From NCBI GenBank assembly GCA_002432085.1, contig DJFN01000249.1, positions 181 to 5,503 on the forward strand: a stretch of DNA of 5,323 nucleotides, in the 5' to 3' direction. The translations under genes and the position numbers were made by a program. The stretch comes from Flavobacteriales bacterium UBA5871 (GTDB lineage: Bacteria > Bacteroidota > Bacteroidia > Flavobacteriales_D > Crocinitomicaceae). The notes beneath the pieces were generated by a model. The model ran no database searches. It saw only the letters and a program-made list of their open reading frames with translations, and was not told the DNA's origin. How positions within the stretch are numbered: position 1 is the stretch's first letter; the number at the start of each line of letters is the position of its first letter. This document shows, one piece after another, positions 1 through 4,490 of this stretch.

Positions 1-408
1 CTGCAAGAGTCGCAGCAAATGATCCTGCTGTTTCAGGAAACGATCGATCGTTGCGGCTGAAAGCGTCGATTGTGCGTGAACGGGATTCTTGTCCTTCGGC
101 GACTGCATTTTTTTCATCTTTTTACCGGGTTTCATCAGGTTAGCGAAGTAATTTCCGATCAAGCCGCTTCGGAAAATGCCGGGATTGCTCACCGGTTTTG
201 CGGCCAGGATACGCCGTTCCATTTCAGGCAGGTAGAAATCGCCGTAAAGGTTCAGGTGCTCGAGGCATTCGAGGATACTCCAGCTTTCCGGACCCGGTTT
301 GAAATTCAGCTGTTCACTGGAAAGATCGCGGTAAGCGCGTACGGTGGCCGTGGCCTTTTCTGTTTGTGCGATGAGCTCGCTGAGAAGCTGCTGAGAAGAG
401 GTATTCAT
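1..408 (-). CDS. DinB-family (DinB_2-like) protein, C-terminus outside the window
   Basis: Reading leftward from ATG at 408, 136 codons stay open to base 1, so the C-terminus is missing. The translation begins MNTSSQQLLSELIAQTEK and carries the typical DinB_2 pattern FKPGPESWSILECLEHL at residues 36-52, with H51 matching the first metal-binding histidine of the four-helix DinB fold. The other conserved histidines would lie in the absent part (family members are usually about 150-180 aa). A basic stretch, KPGKKMKKM, falls near residues 93-101. Members of this superfamily are metal-binding helical-bundle proteins, some acting as thiol-dependent transferases; the substrate here cannot be told. 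No signal peptide is visible, so it is probably cytoplasmic. No Shine-Dalgarno is seen, which is normal in Bacteroidota. It stands about 270 bp from the upstream Crp-family gene, separated by a repeat element, so it is probably transcribed on its own. Confidence 0.85.
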   Translation of the reverse strand, partial: MNTSSQQLLSELIAQTEKATATVRAYRDLSSEQLNFKPGPESWSILECLEHLNLYGDFYLPEMERRILAAKPVSNPGIFRSGLIGNYFANLMKPGKKMKKMQSPKDKNPVHAQSTLSAATIDRFLKQQDHLLRLLQ

Positions 409-437
409 GACGTACTGTTTTTAGACAGCACAAAGTT

Positions 438-475
438 CCGTCAAGCTTGATCCCTAAACATTGACGGGAATCAAG
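438..475 (-). promoter_or_regulatory. Overlapping inverted repeats in the DinB gene leader
   Basis: Two hairpins that share bases can form 30-67 bp upstream of the DinB start. One pairs CCGTCAA (438-444) with TTGACGG (461-467), a perfect 7-bp stem. The other pairs CTTGATCCC (446-454) with GGGAATCAAG (466-475), nine pairs with one bulged A. They compete for bases 466-467. A 10-bp palindrome, TCAAGCTTGA, lies at 441-450. This could be an operator or an attenuation-type leader, or chance. No transcription start is known. Confidence 0.3.
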
Positions 476-502
476 AATTGAAAGCCGCTTTGGGATTTTC
501 TT

Positions 503-660
503 TTCCCACGAATGCACGAATTTTTTACGTGCTGGCTTAAAATTAAGAGCTAATATCCGCCCACGGCGGATCACGAAATGTACTGTGTTTTTTATAGCAG
601 AAAACAAATTATTGCCTCAATCTGATTAAGGCTGAATGTTAATTCGTGCATTCGTGGGAA
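503..660. repeat. 158-bp element with perfect 20-bp terminal inverted repeats (MITE/REP-like)
   Basis: Bases 503-522 (TTCCCACGAATGCACGAATT) are the exact reverse complement of 641-660. The arms enclose 118 bp of AT-rich DNA with no credible gene and a central small palindrome, ATCCGCC-cac-GGCGGAT, at 555-571. Each arm is itself a tandem of the motif CACGAAT at 8-bp period. Motifs of this TTCGTGCATTCGTGG type recur, as far as I remember, between genes in many Bacteroidota genomes. No transposase is encoded and no target-site duplication is evident at the borders. The right arm lies 17 bp past the stop of the Crp-family gene, so the element may also affect that gene's 3' end. A mobile miniature element or a REP-type repeat are the best explanations. 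Confidence 0.7.
555..571. repeat. Small GC-rich hairpin inside the inverted-repeat element
   Basis: A perfect 7-bp stem (ATCCGCC / GGCGGAT) with a 3-base loop sits near the middle of the 158-bp element, in otherwise AT-rich DNA. No T-run follows on either strand, so it is not an intrinsic terminator. It may be a recognition hairpin of the element. Confidence 0.55.
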
Positions 661-677
661 GCCATTAAAGCTGTATT

Positions 678-1202
678 TCAGGAATTCGTGCCGCGGATCC
701 GGCTGAGTGTTTCCGGCGTCATGCGGAGGTAGGAAGCGATGTATTTCAGCGGCACTTCACGGAATAATTGCGGACTGCGGTCCAGCACGCGCTGCAGGCG
801 CTCCGACGGCGATGGTGTGAGTAGATCGATCTCACGCTCCAGTTGCTGGCTCACGAGGTTTTCGAGCAAACGCACGTACCATTGTCTGCGCTCTTCGTTG
901 TCACCGATAAAGTCGAAGAACTGTTTTTTGGTGATCACGCCCAGCGTGGTTGATCGCATGGCCTGAACGTAGAACTCGGACGGCGCGCCATTGAGAAACG
1001 ACGACAATGAAGTGATAATGGAATCTTTGTAGCCGAAACGGATGGTCATTTCCTCGAATTCGGTTTGCAGGAAAACGCGAACGGCGCCGGTTTTGATGAA
1101 ATAAATGTGCTGATCGACTTGTCCTTCGGTGACCAGGAAAGCGTTGCGGGCTATCTTTTTCTCGGTGGCCAATGCGGCGAGCTGTTGCAGCAGCGCATCC
1201 AT
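678..1202 (-). CDS. Crp/Fnr-family transcriptional regulator (cyclic-nucleotide-binding fold plus HTH)
   Basis: The protein is 174 aa. Residues about 20-100 form the beta-roll of the cNMP-binding fold (AFLVTEGQVDQHIYFIKTGAVRVFL, written here only in part as EGQVDQHIYFIKTGAVRV), residues about 100-128 the connecting helix, and 149-171 a compact winged-helix C-terminus with KYIASYL-MTPETLSRIR, the form usual in Bacteroidota Crp/Fnr proteins. There are no FNR-type cysteines, and the canonical cAMP phosphate-binding RGE-x(n)-RSA motif is not apparent, so the ligand is unknown. At 174 aa it is slightly shorter than the common 185-195 aa, missing part of the N-terminal helix. A TGA lies two codons before the chosen ATG in the same frame, so no longer start is possible. 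It follows a small membrane-protein gene by 3 nt and is probably cotranscribed with it. Confidence 0.88.
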   Translation of the reverse strand: MDALLQQLAALATEKKIARNAFLVTEGQVDQHIYFIKTGAVRVFLQTEFEEMTIRFGYKDSIITSLSSFLNGAPSEFYVQAMRSTTLGVITKKQFFDFIGDNEERRQWYVRLLENLVSQQLEREIDLLTPSPSERLQRVLDRSPQLFREVPLKYIASYLRMTPETLSRIRGTNS

Positions 1203-1205
1203 AGA

Positions 1206-1358
1206 TCAGGAATTACAGCCTTTCCAGGCGAACAGGGCGATGGCAATCCAAACCAGCCCTTTGATGAGGAAAAACAAAAAACCGGCAATGCCAAAGCGCT
1301 TGAGCCACTTTTTGCGGTTGCTGCTTTTTTCTTCTGCTGTTCTTTCGTCGGATTTCAC
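1206..1358 (-). CDS. Small single-pass membrane protein, 50 aa (GTG start)
   Basis: From GTG at 1358 an open frame of 50 codons ends at TGA (1206-1208). The first 22 residues are polar and basic (…SSNRKKWLKR), followed by a hydrophobic helix at about 23-44 (FGIAGFLFFLIKGLVWIAIA) and a short tail ending WKGCNS. The basic N-terminus predicts an N-in, single-span inner-membrane topology. No ATG is available in frame; a TAA lies four codons upstream of the GTG, so the start is well bounded. Small proteins with a WLKR-GxAGFLFFLIKGLxW core are, from memory, seen in other bacteria, with no function known to me. Its stop is 3 nt before the Crp-family ATG and in the same frame, suggesting one transcript and perhaps a linked role. 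Confidence 0.68.
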   Translation of the reverse strand: MKSDERTAEEKSSNRKKWLKRFGIAGFLFFLIKGLVWIAIALFAWKGCNS

Positions 1359-1382
1359 GGTGGAAAATTACAGGTTTTTTCT

Positions 1383-1453
1383 ACATGAATGCTGCATGTT
1401 CACCACAAAGAGGCAAAGGGAAATGCAGTGAGATATAAATCTTTGCTCTTTTG
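1383..1453. repeat. Imperfect inverted repeats with CACAAAG-type motif
   Basis: CAAAGAGGCAAAG (1406-1418) is nearly the reverse complement of CTTTGCTCTTTTG (1441-1453), differing by one missing base. A second small hairpin, ACATG/CATGT, lies at 1383-1399. The left arm reads CACCACAAAGAGGCAAAGG, similar to the CACAAAG-type intergenic repeats I remember from Bacteroidota. The stretch occupies most of the leader of the small membrane-protein gene. It may be a decayed repeat element or a leader structure. Confidence 0.35.
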
Positions 1454-1471
1454 ATTCAATTGCGGTTATTT

Positions 1472-1507
1472 AAAACAAAAACGCCCCTACCGGTTGGCAG
1501 GAGCGTT
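1472..1507 (-). terminator. Rho-independent terminator of the 1526-2185 gene pair
   Basis: On the minus strand a 12-pair stem, AACGCTCCTGCC / GGTAGGGGCGTT, with two G-T wobbles and the loop AACC is followed by TTTGTTTT. It begins 18 bp after the stop of the acidic-tailed protein. The opposite strand has no T-run after the stem, so it works mainly leftward. Confidence 0.88.
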
Positions 1508-1525
1508 CGTTATATCTGATGCGGA

Positions 1526-1882
1526 TTAATCCTCGTCGTCGCTTTCTTCTTCGTCGACAGGATCGTCGCCGTAGTTGTCTTCTTCTTCGTCATCGACAGA
1601 GTCGTCTTCATCTCCTTTGCCGTCGAATTTGTCAAATTCTTCGTCCTCGAAATCGTCGTCATCGTCATCCACGGTAGCCGGACGGAGGTTTTGCTTCGGC
1701 AGTTTTACCAGGTAAATAATTTCATCTGTTTCCCAAAGCAGCGCATCCATCACCTCACCGGTTATCGGATTGTTCATCTTGGTCATGGAACCGGCAAAGC
1801 CATCCGGGAAAGCCATGAGCAATTGCTTTTTCTGTTCGATGGTCAGCTTATCGTAACTAATGATCGACTTTTTCTTAGACAT
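1526..1882 (-). CDS. Hypothetical protein with globular N-terminus and highly acidic C-terminal tail
   Basis: The 118-aa product has two parts. Residues 1-70 look folded (SYDKLTIEQKKQLLMAFPDG, then a WETDEIIYLVKL strand near 50-61). Residues 72-118 are almost pure acid: 32 of 47 are Asp or Glu, including a run of six Asp at 72-77. From memory, similar small proteins (SYDKL…FPDG…ETDxxYLVKV, acidic end) occur across Bacteroidota and are sometimes labelled DNA primase with no real support; I do not assign a function. A polyanionic tail would suit a DNA mimic, a chaperone of basic proteins or a cation buffer, but this is only inference. It starts 6 nt after the stop of the upstream gene and is followed by a strong terminator, so it is the last gene of a two-gene unit. 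No signal peptide is seen; it is probably cytoplasmic. Confidence 0.85.
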   Translation of the reverse strand: MSKKKSIISYDKLTIEQKKQLLMAFPDGFAGSMTKMNNPITGEVMDALLWETDEIIYLVKLPKQNLRPATVDDDDDDFEDEEFDKFDGKGDEDDSVDDEEEDNYGDDPVDEEESDDED

Positions 1883-1888
1883 GCGTTG

Positions 1889-2185
1889 TTATATTTCTAA
1901 TTTGATGATCCGGTGTATCGGAATTACGACATTCTGTTTCAATACGATGGCTTGATCGGTTACTGCCCAGATGGTCGTGTTCACGAGTTTTTCACCAGTG
2001 TCGTCGGCAAAGTAAATCTTTACTTTGTAATGTTCCAAATTTCCGAGCGAAATTGCACGATCAATTACTTGTGTGCGGATTTTCCGCTCGCTTTCATTGC
2101 GCAGAATCTCTTCATGAGGGAAATGCAGCGTACCGATGCTTTCCTTTTCGACCAATGTAAATTCAGTTGTGTCCATAACGGCCAT
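1889..2185 (-). CDS. Conserved-looking hypothetical protein, about 98 aa
   Basis: From ATG at 2185 the product is 98 aa, MAVMDTTEFTLVEKESIGTL and onward, ending VVIPIHRIIKLEI. The frame can be extended to a TTG at 2194, and an inner ATG lies at 2176; the 2185 and 2176 starts are both reasonable. The middle (RAISLGNLEHYKVKIYFADD) and end (TTIWAVTDQAIVLKQNVVIPI) read as alternating beta strands, resembling a small beta-barrel or PH-like fold with the final strand carrying IPIHRI. I remember similar sequences from Bacteroidota as uncharacterised proteins. It has no signal peptide, membrane span or catalytic motif. The acidic-tailed gene follows after 6 nt, so the two are probably translated from one message. 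Confidence 0.8.
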   Translation of the reverse strand: MAVMDTTEFTLVEKESIGTLHFPHEEILRNESERKIRTQVIDRAISLGNLEHYKVKIYFADDTGEKLVNTTIWAVTDQAIVLKQNVVIPIHRIIKLEI

Positions 2186-2191
2186 TTTGAG

Positions 2192-2199
2192 CAAATTTA
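2192..2199 (-). promoter_or_regulatory. Candidate -7 promoter element (TAAATTTG) for the 1526-2185 unit
   Basis: On the minus strand TAAATTTG matches the Bacteroidota -7 consensus TAnnTTTG at every fixed position and lies just before the ATG at 2185. No clear TTTG -33 box is found 19-21 bp upstream. If used, transcription would begin at or within a few bases of the start codon, giving an almost leaderless mRNA or favouring the ATG at 2176. Confidence 0.35.
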
Positions 2200-2278
2200 A
2201 CTGAAATGGGTGGATTGAAGCCGGTGATCGGTTTCAATAATACTCAAAAAAATATAAACGGAAATTTGTTTAAAAGAC

Positions 2279-2305
2279 AAGGGTTCCGCGTGTGACAGAA
2301 CCCTT
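2279..2305. other. Stem-loop, 8-bp perfect stem
   Basis: AAGGGTTC (2279-2286) pairs exactly with GAACCCTT (2298-2305) around an 11-base loop. On the minus strand it is followed by GTCTTTTAAA, a weak T-run, so it could serve as a poor leftward terminator between the response regulator and the next minus-strand gene. It could also be an operator. The rest of 2200-2635 shows no supported gene. Confidence 0.45.
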
Positions 2306-2354
2306 CTGTTAGTAGTGTTTTAGTTTGTGTATGGTGTGTAGAGCAGTATGCAAA

Positions 2355-2552
2355 CTAAGTAATGAAAATCAGGTTGTTTCTAAGGCTTTTAAAGCTTACG
2401 CTAAAGTTTTGAACGGATAGATAGAACTGTATACTCTTTCAATAAAACTAGAAAATGAAAAAACTGCCTCTCCAATGCAGTGTTTCCCGTTTCAACTTTA
2501 ACCTAACTTAGAAAACAACCTGATTCCATTTCTCCTTATTTCCATTACTAAG
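2355..2552. repeat. Nested, three-block imperfect inverted repeat (198 bp)
   Basis: Three blocks pair in palindromic order. The outer pair is CTAAGTAATG (2355-2364) with 2543-2552, 9 of 10 bases. The middle pair is 2367-2384 (AATCAGGTTGTTTCTAAG) with 2507-2525, identical but for one extra T. The inner pair is 2402-2416 with 2487-2500 (TAAAGTTTTGAACGG against TAAAGTTGAAACGG), with small indels. The spacers differ in length between arms. This looks like a decaying inverted-repeat element or the stem of a structured RNA. It lies in a 435-bp gene-free stretch between the response regulator and the hypothetical gene pair. Confidence 0.6.
2458..2481 (-). terminator. Weak candidate intrinsic terminator
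   Basis: On the minus strand ACTGC and GCAGT form a 5-bp stem around a 9-base loop, followed directly by six T, then CATTTTC. It sits in the loop of the nested inverted repeat, about 155 bp past the response regulator stop. It may end that gene's transcript, but the stem is short. Confidence 0.3.
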
Positions 2553-2581
2553 ATATAGATGAATCGGAACCATTATTCGAC

Positions 2582-2611
2582 GAATGAATAAATAGACTCT
2601 TTGAATGAATA
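2582..2611. repeat. 9-bp perfect direct repeat, 21-bp period
   Basis: GAATGAATA occurs at 2582-2590 and 2603-2611 with a 12-bp spacer, just past the end of the LytTR regulator gene. The spacing is that of LytTR-type tandem sites (9-bp repeats, 12-13 bp apart), although the bases do not fit the family consensus well. AT-rich chance repetition is also possible. Confidence 0.35.
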
Positions 2612-2635
2612 TTTCCTTTTAACCGGCGAACGGCA

Positions 2636-3382
2636 TCACAGGTTTTCAAGAATCTGGAAGAAAATTTCACGTTTTGCAGGCGATAACGGCACTTCAGAAC
2701 CGTCTTTCATCACTACAGCACCGCCATTTCCTTTGTCGTAACGATCCACGAAATTGAGGTTAATGAGGTGCGATTGCTGCACGCGGAGGAAGTTGTGTCC
2801 GGCCAGCAGCGTCTCGTAATCTTTGAGCGTGCGCGATACAAGAATCTTTTTCCCACCCGTTAAATAGAACGATGTATAGTTACGGTCGGCTTCGCAACGG
2901 ATGATATGGTCCAGCTCGACGACATGAACGCTTTCCTGGGTTTTCAAGACTAAGCGTCTTTTTTGATTCGGCTGAATGTTGTGCTGCAGGGCTTCGAACT
3001 GAGGCTCTTCTTCTTTGGGCTCGTTCATAGTTTCGAGAGCACGTTCCAGAGCGGCACGCAGCTCTTCCGGATCGACCGGCTTGAGGATGTAGTCCAGCGC
3101 GCTGAATTTGATGGCTTTGATCGCAAACTCTTCGTGAGCGGTAATGAAGATCACTTCGAAGTTTTTCTCCGGCAGCGCTTTCAGAAGGTCGAAACCGGTT
3201 CCGTCGGGCATCTGGATATCGAGGAACACCAGGTCGGGCTGGATCTCTTTGATCGCTTCGATACCCGATTTCACGTTCTCTCCTTTCGGAATGGCTTCGA
3301 TGTCCATATCGAAAGATTCGATCATTTTGGCTATCAGCTCACGGGTGCGTTGCTCGTCGTCAATTATCAATGCCTTCTTCAT
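2636..3382 (-). CDS. LytTR-family response regulator (receiver plus LytTR DNA-binding domain)
   Basis: The protein is 248 aa. Residues 1-120 form a receiver domain: acidic pocket D8-D9 (KKALIIDDE), phosphoacceptor D55 in FLDIQMPDGTG, switch T81 in FITAHEE and K101 in LKPVD. An acidic linker (EPKEEEPQFE, 121-130) leads to a LytTR domain at about 142-247, with IIRCEADRNYTSFYL and the typical FLRVQQSHLINLNFV segment. It is expected to be phosphorylated by a LytS/YehU-type histidine kinase and to bind tandem 9-bp direct repeats. No kinase is encoded in the window, so it is an orphan here. The frame continues upstream to 3538, but the ATG at 3382 begins exactly at the conserved receiver start and has GAGGG 5 nt before it; the added 52 residues resemble nothing in the family. 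It is divergent from the SDR gene. Confidence 0.93.
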   Translation of the reverse strand: MKKALIIDDEQRTRELIAKMIESFDMDIEAIPKGENVKSGIEAIKEIQPDLVFLDIQMPDGTGFDLLKALPEKNFEVIFITAHEEFAIKAIKFSALDYILKPVDPEELRAALERALETMNEPKEEEPQFEALQHNIQPNQKRRLVLKTQESVHVVELDHIIRCEADRNYTSFYLTGGKKILVSRTLKDYETLLAGHNFLRVQQSHLINLNFVDRYDKGNGGAVVMKDGSEVPLSPAKREIFFQILENL

Positions 3383-3411
3383 GGGTTCCCTCAGTTTTAA
3401 TTTAGCAATGC

Positions 3412-3442
3412 GAAAGATACTATTTATGCTGAAAGCTGCAAG
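3412..3442 (-). promoter_or_regulatory. Candidate promoter of the response regulator gene
   Basis: On the minus strand CTTG (3439-3442) and TATCTTTC (3412-3419) are 19 bp apart, close to the Bacteroidota pattern TTTG-N19-21-TAnnTTTG, with one mismatch in each box. The start point would fall near 3405, giving a leader of about 23 nt that includes the GAGGG ribosome site. This supports the ATG at 3382 rather than the longer frame. Confidence 0.45.
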
Positions 3443-3587
3443 CGTGGAAAACGATGGATTCCGGTTGACTTCCAGTGCAAATACCCTTAACAGGGGAGTC
3501 AGAAAGGCTTTGCGGCCGATCGCTCTTTCTTGTCGCACTCGTATCTGTAAGCCGAACGCATTGTAATTCCATACGACTTTGTGTAAC

Positions 3588-3626
3588 TTGAGCCGCTGAG
3601 CAAATTATTTTGAGCCGTTCAGCAAA
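3588..3626. promoter_or_regulatory. Tandem 17-bp direct repeat, 22-bp period: probable operator of the SDR-AraC operon
   Basis: TTGAGCCGCTGAGCAAA (3588-3604) and TTGAGCCGTTCAGCAAA (3610-3626) match at 15 of 17 bases, with a 5-bp gap. They lie 48-87 bp before the SDR start codon. Two readings fit. AraC-family proteins bind direct 17-bp half-sites about 21 bp apart, and an AraC gene is in the operon. LytTR regulators bind 9-bp repeats 12-13 bp apart; GCCGTTCAG (3614-3622) fits the LytTR consensus at 8 of 9 positions and GCCGCTGAG (3592-3600) at 7 of 9, with a 13-bp spacer. Confidence 0.65.
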
Positions 3627-3674
3627 ACAATTGTGTCAGATCTGCCGCAACTTTGTCTTATCAAATAGCTGATT

Positions 3675-4490
3675 ATGAAAAAAGTGATACTGATTACAGG
3701 TGCTTCGTCCGGAATGGGAAAAGTCTTCGCCCGCGACCTGGCCAAAGAAGGACATATAATATATGGTGCTGCACGACGCGTTGAGCTGTTGTCCGATCTG
3801 AACCAATACGGTGTGAAAACGCTTCCGCTGGATGTGACCGACGACGAATCGATGCAGCAGTGCGTAGCGGAAATTATCCGGCAGGAAGGCCGCGTGGATG
3901 TCCTGGTGAACAATGCCGGCTACGGTTCTTACGGAACGATCGAGGATATCCCGATAGAAGAAGCGAAACGTCAGCTGGAGGTGAACGTATTCGGCCTGGC
4001 GCGCATGACGCAATTGGTCCTGCCACACATGCGCAAACAGAAAAGCGGAAAGATCATCAATATTTCTTCCATCGGCGGGAAGATCGCCACGCCTTTCGGA
4101 GCCTGGTACCACGCCAGTAAATTCGCCGTGGAAGGCATGAGCGATAGTCTGCGCACGGAAGTCAAGCCGTTCGGGATCGACGTGATCGTGATCGAGCCGG
4201 GTGGTGTGAAATCGGAATGGGCCGATATCGCTTACGATAACCTGCTGAAAACAACGGCGAACACCGCTTACAGCGACATGGCGAATAAATTCAAGGAAGC
4301 GTTTGGAAAAACCATTGCCAAAAATGCCGAGCCGGAAGTGATCTCGCGCCTCGTTTCGAAAGCGATCGCAGCTTCCAGACCTAAAACGCGCTATTCGGGC
4401 GGCTACATGGCTAAACCGGCGTTGTTCTTCCGCCGCTGGGTGGGCGACAGAACGATGGACCGTATTTTATTAAGTCAACTACCGAAATAA
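3675..4490 (+). CDS. Short-chain dehydrogenase/reductase (classical SDR), NADP(H)-type
   Basis: The 271-aa protein is a complete classical SDR. The Rossmann glycine motif TGASSGMG is at 8-15; basic residues R34-R35 after the second strand favour NADP(H); LDVTD at 52-56 contacts the adenine; NNAG is at 79-82; N104, S131/S132, Y145 and K149 (YHASK) complete the active site; EPGGV at 174-178 follows. It should catalyse reversible NAD(P)H-dependent oxidation of an alcohol or reduction of a carbonyl; the substrate cannot be read from sequence. The basic, hydrophobic C-terminus (LFFRRWVGDRTMDRILL) is like that of other SDRs of the retinol-dehydrogenase-like group, where it may approach membranes. 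The stop TAA shares its last A with the ATG of the AraC gene, so the two are translationally coupled. No strong TAnnTTTG promoter was found; CAACTTTG at 3648-3655 is a weak candidate. Confidence 0.95.
   Translation: MKKVILITGASSGMGKVFARDLAKEGHIIYGAARRVELLSDLNQYGVKTLPLDVTDDESMQQCVAEIIRQEGRVDVLVNNAGYGSYGTIEDIPIEEAKRQLEVNVFGLARMTQLVLPHMRKQKSGKIINISSIGGKIATPFGAWYHASKFAVEGMSDSLRTEVKPFGIDVIVIEPGGVKSEWADIAYDNLLKTTANTAYSDMANKFKEAFGKTIAKNAEPEVISRLVSKAIAASRPKTRYSGGYMAKPALFFRRWVGDRTMDRILLSQLPK

Noticed and set aside
70..450. Plus-strand 126-aa frame
   Set aside because: Shadow of the DinB gene, which has clear family motifs on the opposite strand.
314..607. Minus-strand 97-aa frame crossing the inverted-repeat element and the DinB start
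   Set aside because: It runs through the palindromic repeat and overlaps the convincing DinB frame; composition is unlike a real protein.
503..660. Ordinary intrinsic terminator for the Crp-family gene
   Set aside because: The loop is 118 bp and there is no T-run after the arm on the minus strand; the repeat-element explanation is better.
1065..1431. Two plus-strand frames of about 100 aa over the Crp gene and small membrane gene
   Set aside because: Both lie antisense to better supported genes and end in repeat-like leader DNA.
1526..1882. DNA primase annotation for the acidic protein
   Set aside because: No zinc finger, TOPRIM or other primase motif is visible; the label seems to be inherited in databases without support.
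2200..2635. CRISPR array or tandem repeat array
   Set aside because: Only isolated pairs of repeats are present, with no regular repeat-spacer series and no cas gene.
3383..3538. Longer start (3538) for the LytTR response regulator
   Set aside because: The added 52 residues have no resemblance to the family; the ATG at 3382 begins exactly at the receiver motif, has a GAGGG site, and a candidate promoter lies inside the extension.
3605..4165. Several minus-strand frames over the SDR gene
   Set aside because: Antisense shadows of a gene with complete SDR motifs.
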